15,884 nt of DNA from CAYMEK01 sp964389305 (lineage in GTDB: Bacteria > Spirochaetota > Spirochaetia > SZUA-6 > DRHE01), in assembly GCA_964389305.1 (NCBI GenBank), contig CAYMEK010000083.1:1-15884 (forward strand), read 5' to 3'. Positions 1 through 6,262 of this stretch are shown here, piece by piece; position 1 is the stretch's first letter; each line of letters opens with the position of its first letter. The notes beneath the pieces are model-generated. The model saw only the letters and a program-made list of their open reading frames with translations. It made no database searches and had not been told where the DNA came from. The position numbers were made by a program, and so were the translations under genes.

Positions 1-1476
1 GGTCTGCGGCATGAGCTGTACGGACAGAGGCTGCGGCGCAGGTGCAGCGGCCGACGGTTCCGTCGGGCCGGTGGCCGCCGGTGATGCACCGGCGCCGGCC
101 GGCTCGGCGAGACCGCGCAGAGAATGGCAGGTGGTCATCCTCTTGCGCTCCGAGTCGAAGGGAAGCTCGCCCACTCGGGGAAGCAGCGCCTCGAGGGCGC
201 CTTTGTCGAGCCCGGCGCGGGCGGCCGAGGCGACCAGGGCCCCCTCGGTGGGATCCCCCAGGGTCTCGAAGCCCTCCGCCTGCCCGGCCTCCTGTTCCCC
301 TGCCTGCCCGCCTCCGCTATCCGCCTTCAGCACGGCGTCGCTGCACAGAGCGGCTCCGGCCAGAAGCAGCCAGGCGGCGCTGTCACCTATGACGGCGCCG
401 GAAGGCTCCACCCGGCGATCGAGCAGATCGAGCACGGTAACGGTCATTCGGTTCTGGGTAAGGGTCCCGGTTTTGTCCGAGCAGATGACCGTGACCGAGC
501 CGAGGGTCTCCACGGCGGGAAGCCTGCGGATCAGGGCTCGGCGGCGCAGCATCCTCTGCGCTCCAAGGGCCAGGGCAATCGTAACCACTGCCGGCAGCCC
601 TTCCGGAATGGCCGCCACGGCCATGCTCACGGCGGTGAGAAACAGCTCCTTCAGGCCCTGGCCCTGAAGCAGCCAGCCCTCCAGGGCGACCACCCCGATC
701 AGTCCCAGGGCGGCTGCGACCAGCACCAGGCTCAGAGCCGCCAGCTTGCGCTGCAGCACGGTCTTCTCGGGCTGGGCCCGATGGATGAGCGCGGCGATAT
801 TCCCCAGCTCGCTGGCCATTCCGGTGGCGGTGACCACGGCGGTTCCCCGGCCGTAGGAAACCAAGGTACCCATGTACAGCATGTTGCGCCGGTCGCCGAG
901 GGGAAGCTCCCGGTCTTCCAGGGCCTCGGCGTTCTTCTCCACTACGGCCGCCTCCCCGGTCAGGGCGGCCTCCCGGACTTTGAGGTTGGCTGAGACGAGG
1001 ATACGGCAGTCCGCCGGGATGAGGCTGCCCGCTTCGACCAGAACCACGTCGCCCCGTACCAGCTCCCGGGAGGGGATGGACCGCTCCACGGCATCCCGCA
1101 GCACCCGTACCTCGGGCGCTGCCAGGCTCTTCAGAGCAGCCAGGGCGCGCTCGGCCCGGAACTCCTGCCAGAAGCCGAGCAGGGCGTTGAGCATCACGAT
1201 CACCGCGATCACCGTAGCGTCCTCCCACTCCCGAAGAACCAGGCCGGAGACCGACGCGGAGGCTATCAGCAGGAGCACCATGAGAGAGGTGAACTGCCGG
1301 GCCAGGATGCGCAGGGGGGTCACGGCTGCCCCCTCCTGCAGCTCGTTGGGGCCTTCGGCCTCCAGCCGGCGCAAGGCCTGCTCGCTGCTCAGGCCCCGCT
1401 TGGCGTCGACCTTCAGCCGGCGGAGCACCGTCTGAGCGTCGAGGGTATGCCAGATGGGTTGCAGCTCGTCTTTCAT
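1..1476 (-). CDS. P-type (type II, Ca2+-like) cation-transporting ATPase, 3' part missing
   Basis: This frame is open from an ATG at 1476 to the window edge, giving 492 residues without a stop. It encodes an ATP-driven cation pump of the inner membrane. The N-terminus has the cation-ATPase N-domain pattern (LSSEQALRRLEAEGPNEL). Two hydrophobic segments follow, then the actuator loop at T173-A176 (TGEA in place of the usual TGES), the transmembrane PEGLP motif at 291-295, and the phosphorylation motif DKTGTLT with aspartate 334. The nucleotide-binding domain shows GDPTEGAL (407-414) and PFDSERKRM (439-447). The PEGLPA form and domain order fit the Ca2+/Mn2+ type II pumps, but the ion-binding helices M5-M8 lie outside the window, so the ion is unproven. 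Residues about 457-485 are an Ala/Pro-rich stretch unusual for this position. It is divergent from the MEMO-family gene. Confidence 0.9.
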   Translation of the reverse strand, partial: MKDELQPIWHTLDAQTVLRRLKVDAKRGLSSEQALRRLEAEGPNELQEGAAVTPLRILARQFTSLMVLLLIASASVSGLVLREWEDATVIAVIVMLNALLGFWQEFRAERALAALKSLAAPEVRVLRDAVERSIPSRELVRGDVVLVEAGSLIPADCRILVSANLKVREAALTGEAAVVEKNAEALEDRELPLGDRRNMLYMGTLVSYGRGTAVVTATGMASELGNIAALIHRAQPEKTVLQRKLAALSLVLVAAALGLIGVVALEGWLLQGQGLKELFLTAVSMAVAAIPEGLPAVVTIALALGAQRMLRRRALIRRLPAVETLGSVTVICSDKTGTLTQNRMTVTVLDLLDRRVEPSGAVIGDSAAWLLLAGAALCSDAVLKADSGGGQAGEQEAGQAEGFETLGDPTEGALVASAARAGLDKGALEALLPRVGELPFDSERKRMTTCHSLRGLAEPAGAGASPAATGPTEPSAAAPAPQPLSVQLMPQT

Positions 1477-1722
1477 GTTCGCCGGGGCTGCCCCTTTCGA
1501 GAGCCTTGCAGGCCCGCAGGAGACGGACAGCGGTGGTTACGGTAGCCGAATTCGTCCTGCTCGGCAAGGGATCGGGGAGGGAGGCCAGGGATGCGCCTGA
1601 GGGAAATCAGGCACAGGGAGGTTCGGTCAGGGGGACCGCGGATGTCCGGTCGCGGCGTCCGGTTGCACTCGAGGGGATCTTGTCAAAACAGATGCGGGGG
1701 AATAAGGTGGTCCGGAGGTTAA

Positions 1723-2955
1723 ATGGACTGCCCGGATTATCCTAGGCTGCGCCCCGTTGAGGCTATTCCCACCGACGACAACCTGGTCTGCCTGAGAGAC
1801 CCGCAGGGGTTCTCGGACAAGCTCCTGCTCATCCCGCAGCCGCTGCTGTTCGTCGTCTCGCTGTTCGACGGCAAGCACTCGATCCTGGACATTCAGAGCG
1901 AGTACACTCGCAGGTTTGGGGAGCTGCTGTTCAGCGACAAGCTGCGGGAAATCATCGAGCAGCTTGACGGCGCCCTGTTCCTCGATTCGGAGCGATTTCG
2001 GCAGGCCAGGCTGGAGGCGCTCGAGGCCTTTCGGGCTGCTTCCCTGCGGCAGCCCTCGCACGCGGGCAGCTCCTATGAAGCGGAAGGGGACGCGTTGAGG
2101 AAGCAGCTCGATCGTCTTTTCACGGGACCGGAAGGGCCGGGTCTTCCGGCAGCGGGCCCGCCAACGGGCAGGCTGCGGGGATTGATCGCTCCGCACATCG
2201 ACCTGAGGCGGGGAGGAACCTGCTTCGCCTGGAGCTATGACGAGCTGGCAAGGGAGGGCGGCCCCGGAACTTTCGTGATCCTGGGCATTGCCCACGCACC
2301 AATGCAGAAACCCTTCGCGCTGACCGGCAAGGACTTCGACACTCCGTTGGGCACGGTGCGCACGGACCGGGATTTTTTGGGCGACCTGGCTGGCCGCTGC
2401 CGCTCTGATTTCTACGAGGACGAGTTCGTGCACCGTGGCGAGCACTCGGTGGAGTTCCAGGTCCTGTTTCTGCGCTATCTGTACCACGCTGAGGAGCGGG
2501 TGCGCATCGTCCCGATTCTCTGCCACTTTCCTCCCCAGCTCTACGTCGAAGGATCGCCGCGCGAGCATCCGCAGATCGAGGAGTTTATCGCGGCCCTGAG
2601 AGCGACTCTGCAGGAGCGCGGAACCGAAGCCTGCTGTATCGCTTCGGTGGATCTGAGCCATATCGGGCGGCGTTTCGGGCAAGACGTTGTGCTGAACGCC
2701 TCCCTGCTTGAGCGCATTGAGCGGGATGACCGGGCGATGATAGAAACGATCCTGGCGGGCAAGGCCGACGATTTCTTCCAGGGGATCCAGGCGGAGGGCG
2801 ACAGGCGCAACGTCTGCGGAGTTCCGGCCATCTACTGCCTGCTTCGGCTGCTTGACGGTACCAGAGCCCGGCTGCTGCGCTACGACCAGGCCGTGGAAAC
2901 GGCCAGCCAGTCGGTGGTCAGCTTCATGGCCGCAGCCTTCACCGCTGGGCGTTAG
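1723..2955 (+). CDS. MEMO1 / AmmeMemoRadiSam system protein B family, with N-terminal PqqD-like domain
   Basis: This is a 410-residue cytosolic protein with no signal peptide. Residues about 115-408 are a MEMO domain, starting with the pattern HAGSSYEAEGDALRKQL that resembles the family's usual HAGSWYP opening. The residues expected to hold the metal are present: H158 in APHID, H191 in GIAHAP, H313 in VDLSHIG and C365 in NVCG. The family is linked to dioxygenase-like folds, human MEMO1 binds copper or iron, and bacterial members often sit beside AMMECR1 and radical SAM genes; neither partner is in this window. The protein is longer than the usual 260-290 residues because residues about 8-100 form an extra domain that looks like a PqqD-type winged helix (LFDGKHSILDIQSEY then a Leu-rich helix). 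GGAGG at 1714-1718 sits four bases before the ATG. The UroD-like gene follows after 21 bases, so the two are probably co-transcribed. The biochemical role is unknown. Confidence 0.85.
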   Translation: MDCPDYPRLRPVEAIPTDDNLVCLRDPQGFSDKLLLIPQPLLFVVSLFDGKHSILDIQSEYTRRFGELLFSDKLREIIEQLDGALFLDSERFRQARLEALEAFRAASLRQPSHAGSSYEAEGDALRKQLDRLFTGPEGPGLPAAGPPTGRLRGLIAPHIDLRRGGTCFAWSYDELAREGGPGTFVILGIAHAPMQKPFALTGKDFDTPLGTVRTDRDFLGDLAGRCRSDFYEDEFVHRGEHSVEFQVLFLRYLYHAEERVRIVPILCHFPPQLYVEGSPREHPQIEEFIAALRATLQERGTEACCIASVDLSHIGRRFGQDVVLNASLLERIERDDRAMIETILAGKADDFFQGIQAEGDRRNVCGVPAIYCLLRLLDGTRARLLRYDQAVETASQSVVSFMAAAFTAGR

Positions 2956-2976
2956 GATCCTCGAGGAGGACGCATC

Positions 2977-4020
2977 ATCAACTCGCTTGAGAGAGTCATC
3001 GCCGCCCTCCAAAGGCGCGCCACCGACCGGGTGCCGGTCATGGAGCTGTCGATCGACTGGAAGGTCGTCAGGGGCCTGGGCTGCGACGACTACTTCGACC
3101 TGATCGAGCGACTCGATCTGGATGCGGTTTCGGTCAACCAGGTCATGTATCTGGTCGGGCTCAAGCCCCTGCTCCTGCGGATCAGAAAGGAATACAGAGA
3201 CAACTGGGGCGTGCGCCGGCGTATTACCGAGGAACTGCTGCCCTACGTTTGCGGCCATCCGATCAAAGCCAGGGAAGACCTTGAGCGCTTTCGGGTGCCC
3301 GATCCGCGCCGGGACCCGCTGCTCAAGGCCGTGCGCAGAACGGTCAGGCGTTTCAAAGGCCGGCGGGCCATTCTCATGCTCGGACGGGCGGTATTCGCGA
3401 CCTCCTGGAACCTCTACGGCCTGGAGCGGTTACTGGAGAGCTATATTCTCGATCCGGAAATGGCCGAGTCGATCGGCCGCCTGGCGGTCGACTACAACAG
3501 GGAGATCCACCGCCTGGCGATCCGAGAGGGCGTGGATCTGATCGTTCTGGGAGACGACTACGCCCACAAGACCGGCACCATCATGTCGCCGGCCCACTTC
3601 AGGCGGTTTATCCTTCCCGGTCTTACCCAGGTGGTGCAGGACATCAAGGAAGCGGGCGGCCTCTGCGTCAAGCACACCGACGGCAATATCTGGGCAATCC
3701 TGGAGGACCTGGTTGCTACCGGGATCGACGGCATCGGGCCCCTGGAGCCTGCCGCCGCCATGGACCTGCGGGAGGTGAAGCGGTCGGTGGGGGACAGGGT
3801 CTGCGTGGTCGGCAATGTAGATGTAGACCTGTTGTGCCGGGGCACGGTCGAGCAGGTGCGCCGGGCCACCCGGGAGTTGATCGCCGCCGTTTCTCCCGGC
3901 GGGGGGCATATCCTGTCCTCGGGGAACTCGATTACCTCGGCCGTCCGGCCGGAGAACTTCCGGGCCATGCTCGAGACAGCCCGTTCGGTCGGCCGGTACC
4001 CCATCAAGACTATCCAGTAA
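2977..4020 (+). CDS. Uroporphyrinogen decarboxylase-fold (URO-D/MtaA-like) protein; apparent ATC start
   Basis: The 347-residue reading frame has the URO-D TIM-barrel pattern: RVIAALQRRATDRVPVMEL at the start, DLIVLGDDYAHKTG in the middle, and SSGNSITSAVRPENFRAM near the end. The superfamily includes uroporphyrinogen decarboxylase and the MtaA/MtbA corrinoid:coenzyme methyltransferases. The zinc-site H-x-C of MtaA is replaced by H233-T-D235 (KHTDGN), so a standard MtaA role is doubtful; the substrate cannot be read. The conserved N-terminus starts at an ATC codon (2977), preceded seven bases earlier by a strong GAGGAGG (2963-2969). The first normal start codons downstream, GTG at 3031 and ATG at 3040, have no ribosome site and would remove the first strand and helix. 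I therefore place the start at 2977 and suspect either a true AUC start or an ATG-to-ATC base change at 2979. The gene follows the MEMO-family gene in the same frame, after its TAG stop. Confidence 0.82.
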   Translation: MNSLERVIAALQRRATDRVPVMELSIDWKVVRGLGCDDYFDLIERLDLDAVSVNQVMYLVGLKPLLLRIRKEYRDNWGVRRRITEELLPYVCGHPIKAREDLERFRVPDPRRDPLLKAVRRTVRRFKGRRAILMLGRAVFATSWNLYGLERLLESYILDPEMAESIGRLAVDYNREIHRLAIREGVDLIVLGDDYAHKTGTIMSPAHFRRFILPGLTQVVQDIKEAGGLCVKHTDGNIWAILEDLVATGIDGIGPLEPAAAMDLREVKRSVGDRVCVVGNVDVDLLCRGTVEQVRRATRELIAAVSPGGGHILSSGNSITSAVRPENFRAMLETARSVGRYPIKTIQ

Positions 4021-4075
4021 CCGACGTTTTTCCGGCTGGTTCCCGATCCGGATCAGGCCGGGACAGAGAAGCGGG

Positions 4076-4128
4076 AGCCCCGCGGGGCTTGACAAATACT
4101 CATAAATACTATACATAATTTAAGTTAT
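4076..4128 (+). promoter_or_regulatory. Sigma70-type promoter in an AT-rich island with dyads
   Basis: A consensus -35 TTGACA lies at 4089-4094, with TACATA at 4112-4117 after a 17-base spacer (CATAAT at 4114-4119 is the alternative -10). The palindrome AGCCCCGCGGGGCT (4076-4089) abuts the -35 box. AAATACT occurs twice with a 10-base period (4094-4100, 4104-4110). A near-perfect dyad ATAATTTAAGTTAT covers 4115-4128, where a repressor could bind. The block is strikingly AT-rich against its surroundings. It would transcribe the small ORF at 4149. Confidence 0.55.
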
Positions 4129-4148
4129 CAATCACGGGAGGCAAGAGA

Positions 4149-4349
4149 ATGGGCAATCGGCCTGAACCGGCGCTGAGGATCCTGCAGCTGCTGCTGCGCT
4201 GCGGAATGATCTGCCGGGAAGAGCTGGACATCGTCGTGGAGATGATGTCCTCACCTTCTGCAGCAGCAGCGCTCTCCCCGCGTCAGGAGGAAGCGGACCG
4301 GGGGCTTCGCGTATCGGGCTCACGGCAGGGCGACCTGCATTTCGATTGA
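4149..4349 (+). CDS. Small hypothetical protein, 66 residues, unrecognised
   Basis: I do not recognise this protein. It has an ATG seven bases after a GGGAGG ribosome site (4136-4141) and lies downstream of a consensus-like promoter, which makes expression plausible. The first half has regular high-GC third positions and a hydrophobic, probably helical stretch (ALRILQLLLRCGMICREEL), with two cysteines at residues 19 and 22. The second half is Ala/Ser/Arg-rich and looks disordered. CTG repeats near 4186-4196 can pair with GCAGCAGCAGC near 4258-4268, so the transcript may fold back on itself within the ORF. It could be a genuine small protein, the head of a decayed gene, or a structured leader RNA with incidental coding. 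It converges on the MFS gene across a large hairpin. Confidence 0.4.
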   Translation: MGNRPEPALRILQLLLRCGMICREELDIVVEMMSSPSAAAALSPRQEEADRGLRVSGSRQGDLHFD

Positions 4350-4360
4350 TTTTTCCCACT

Positions 4361-4453
4361 CCGGACGGCCGGCCGGAGCGCAGGCAATCCGGCAAGCTGG
4401 TCCGCTGCTCCGGCGGCCCGCCAGCTCCGGCTGCCTGGCCGGACGGCCGGCCG
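4361..4453. repeat. GC-rich hairpin bounded by 15-bp direct repeats
   Basis: CCGGACGGCCGGCCG occurs at 4361-4375 and again at 4439-4453. Between them an imperfect stem forms from 4381-4400 (CAGGCA...AGCTGG) and 4421-4437 (CCAGCT...TGCCTG). The palindromic core CGGCCGGCCG in each copy can also pair with the other copy, extending the stem outward. It sits between convergent genes, so it may act as a bidirectional transcription barrier, although no T-run is present. A REP-like dispersed element is the alternative. Confidence 0.55.
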
Positions 4454-4463
4454 CTTGGGGGGT

Positions 4464-5897
4464 TCAGGAGGAGTGGAGCGTCCCCCGGACCAGGGAGGCG
4501 AAGATCCCACCGAAGCACAGCAGGGCAAACACGCCAAACGCAGCGTGCAGGCTGTTGAGAAACTGGGCATAGACGACCGGAGTAATCTGGCTCTGCCCGA
4601 TCAGAATCGAAAAGATCAGCACGGCAATGGTCATGCTCAACATCTGGCCCATCAGGCGTACGGTTCCCACGGTGGCGGATGCCACCCCGTAGAGCTTTTT
4701 ATCCACCGAGCTCATAATGGCATTCATGTTGGGGGAGGAGAACAGGGCGTAGCCGCAGCCGAGAACGATCAGGCTGGCTACGATATACCAAAGTCGGCTT
4801 TGCCGGCCCAAGAAGGACAGCATAGCCAGCCCGACTGTGACCAGGGCCATGCCTGCCGAGGCCAGGACCCGAACCTCGATGTGATCGGAGAGCCGCCCGG
4901 CCAGAGGGGAAAACAGGGCCATCATGACCGGCTGAGCGACCAGCACCGCTCCGGCCTGTTGAGGCGCAAGGCTCTTGATGTACTGGAGATAGAGGCTGAG
5001 GAGGAAGGTGACGGCGAAGGTGGAGCTGTAGTTGATCAGGGCGGCCAGGCTGGAGAAGGCGAAAGTACGGTTGGCTCCGAGCAGGGGGACGGGGAAAATG
5101 GGAGAGCGAATCCGAACTTCCAACAGGAAGAAGGCGGTGATTCCGGCCAGACCTGATAGAAACAGGAGGATGCCGGGTCGTGCGGGCAGACGGGAAGCTC
5201 CGTAGATCATGAGGGGCAGCGCGGCGGCCAGAACGATCGAGCCGGCCAAGTCGAAGGATTCTCCCCGGGCTTCGGCCCACTCGCCTTTCAATCCCAGGAC
5301 CACCAGACTCAGGGCAGCCAGCGCCATCGGAGCGTTGGTCCAGAAAATGCTCCGCCAGCCCAGGTAGTGGGTGAGAAGGCCGCCGACGAACGGGCCCACG
5401 GACAGCCCCAGGTAGGTGGCGCTGGCTACGATTCCGAGGGCCATTCCCCTCTTTTCCGGCGGAAATACCGAGCTGAGGATAGCCAGGCTGGTGGAGTACA
5501 TCAGACCGGCGCCGAATCCCTGAAGAACTCGAAACAGGATCAGAAGGACCCCGGAGGGAGCGAGGGCGCAGAGCAGTGATGCGGCGCCGTAGGACCCCAG
5601 CCCGATCGAGTAGAGCTTTTTCCTCCCCACGATGTCCGCCAGTTTGCCGGCGGGCATGATGATCATGGCTGCGGCCAACAGGAAGGCGGTGGCTATCCAT
5701 CCGAGGGCGATCGCGTCCAGAGAAAATTCTTCGCCAATCACTGGCAGCGCCAGGTTGATGGCCGAGGACATGAAGGGTGTCAGAAAAGAGGCCAGGGTTG
5801 CCGTCAGCAGGACGATGAATCGCGTGGTCGAATCACTCATGACAGCGTGCGGTTTCCCGGAGAACTGGAGCATAGGCCAACTGAGGGTTTTGATCAA
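4464..5897 (-). CDS. MFS transporter, DHA2 (EmrB/QacA-like) drug:H+ antiporter family
   Basis: This is an inner-membrane secondary exporter with hydrophobic segments along nearly its whole length. Family marks include the first helix ending in SSAINLALPVIGEEF, WIATAFLLAAAMIIMPAGKL, the loop 2-3 motif A (GKLADIVGRKKL) and RVLQGFGAGLMYS. The 477-residue length fits the DHA2 group, usually counted with 14 helices. The substrate is unknown. I extend it to a TTG at 5897 because GGAGGAG lies just upstream of it on the minus strand, four bases from the core to the start. Family alignment would favour the ATG at 5840 (MSDSTTRF), which has only a weak ribosome site, so the first 19 residues are uncertain. 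DHA2 pumps often work with EmrA-type adaptors; the nearest is at 13677 and is not adjacent. The TTG ribosome site lies in a 55-bp sequence duplicated across the assembly gap. Confidence 0.9.
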   Translation of the reverse strand: MIKTLSWPMLQFSGKPHAVMSDSTTRFIVLLTATLASFLTPFMSSAINLALPVIGEEFSLDAIALGWIATAFLLAAAMIIMPAGKLADIVGRKKLYSIGLGSYGAASLLCALAPSGVLLILFRVLQGFGAGLMYSTSLAILSSVFPPEKRGMALGIVASATYLGLSVGPFVGGLLTHYLGWRSIFWTNAPMALAALSLVVLGLKGEWAEARGESFDLAGSIVLAAALPLMIYGASRLPARPGILLFLSGLAGITAFFLLEVRIRSPIFPVPLLGANRTFAFSSLAALINYSSTFAVTFLLSLYLQYIKSLAPQQAGAVLVAQPVMMALFSPLAGRLSDHIEVRVLASAGMALVTVGLAMLSFLGRQSRLWYIVASLIVLGCGYALFSSPNMNAIMSSVDKKLYGVASATVGTVRLMGQMLSMTIAVLIFSILIGQSQITPVVYAQFLNSLHAAFGVFALLCFGGIFASLVRGTLHSS

Positions 5898-5899
5898 TA

Positions 5900-5954
5900 C
5901 TCCTCCGCCCGGCCGCGGTGCGCCTTCAGCGGTACGTGCCTCATGGGACCGCAG
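5900..5954. repeat. 55-bp direct repeat, copy 1 (left flank of assembly gap)
   Basis: The 55 bases before the N run are identical to the 55 bases right after it (6055-6109). Exact duplication at both edges of a 100-N gap is what an assembler leaves when two contigs share a terminal k-mer overlap, so this is more likely an unmerged overlap than biology. Confidence 0.9.
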
Positions 5955-6054
5955 NNNNNNNNNNNNNNNNNNNNNNNNNNNNNNNNNNNNNNNNNNNNNN
6001 NNNNNNNNNNNNNNNNNNNNNNNNNNNNNNNNNNNNNNNNNNNNNNNNNNNNNN
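5955..6054. other. Assembly gap, 100 N
   Basis: Exactly 100 undetermined bases, a conventional length for a scaffold gap of unknown size. No gene can be read here. If the flanking 55-bp copies are one sequence, the real distance between the MFS and asparagine-synthetase starts would be about 210 bases rather than 365. Confidence 0.98.
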
Positions 6055-6109
6055 CTCCTCCGCCCGGCCGCGGTGCGCCTTCAGCGGTACGTGCCTCATG
6101 GGACCGCAG
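6055..6109. repeat. 55-bp direct repeat, copy 2 (right flank of assembly gap)
   Basis: Identical base for base to 5900-5954; see that entry. It runs into the 16-bp tandem repeats that begin at 6106. Confidence 0.9.
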
Positions 6110-6153
6110 ACAGCCGGGGCCGCAGGCAGCCGGGGCCGCAGGCAGCCGGAGTC
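6106..6153. repeat. 16-bp tandem repeat, three units
   Basis: The units are GCAGACAGCCGGGGCC (6106-6121), GCAGGCAGCCGGGGCC (6122-6137) and GCAGGCAGCCGGAGTC (6138-6153). The copies differ at only a few positions. The true copy number is uncertain because the array touches the assembly gap, and this array probably caused the break. It lies in the divergent intergenic region and has no coding role that I can see. Confidence 0.85.
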
Positions 6154-6262
6154 GCCGCCCCGCGGATCCCGTAATCGCACCGGGGGGTACCAACGGCACA
6201 GGGATGTCCTCTATACTGGGGCAGCGAAGTTTCGGCCCATAGAAAAGCAAGGAGATACGCTC

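Noticed and set aside
383..1567. A long minus-strand ORF out of frame with the P-type ATPase
   Set aside because: Its translation is low-complexity Arg/Gly/Pro/Ala and has no family motif, while the other minus-strand frame carries all the P-type ATPase motifs. It is a GC-rich shadow.
1680..1708. TTGTCA and TAAGGT with 17-base spacing as a promoter for the MEMO-family gene
   Set aside because: The -10 is poor and transcription would start at about the ribosome site (1714-1718), leaving no usable leader.
1477..1722. A possible extra small gene in the divergent region between the ATPase and MEMO-family genes
   Set aside because: ORFs here lack a ribosome site and any recognisable protein; I see only the MEMO ribosome site.
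2953..2976. A MEMO-UroD fusion by read-through of the TAG stop, since both genes are in the same frame
   Set aside because: A strong separate ribosome site follows the stop, and both families have complete, separate ends.
1627..3258. A 543-codon minus-strand ORF opposite the MEMO and UroD-like genes
   Set aside because: The plus strand has conserved motifs of two families with ribosome sites. The antisense frame crosses both genes and matches nothing.
4699..5700. A 333-codon minus-strand ORF within the MFS gene
   Set aside because: It is a frame shift of the MFS coding strand, with Arg/Ser/Pro-rich sequence and no membrane pattern.
5900..6109. The 55-bp direct repeats read as insertion-sequence target duplications or attachment sites
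   Set aside because: They abut exactly both ends of a 100-N scaffold gap, which an assembly overlap explains better.
6106..6153. The tandem repeats read as a CRISPR array
   Set aside because: Units are 16 bp and directly adjacent, with no spacers and no cas genes.
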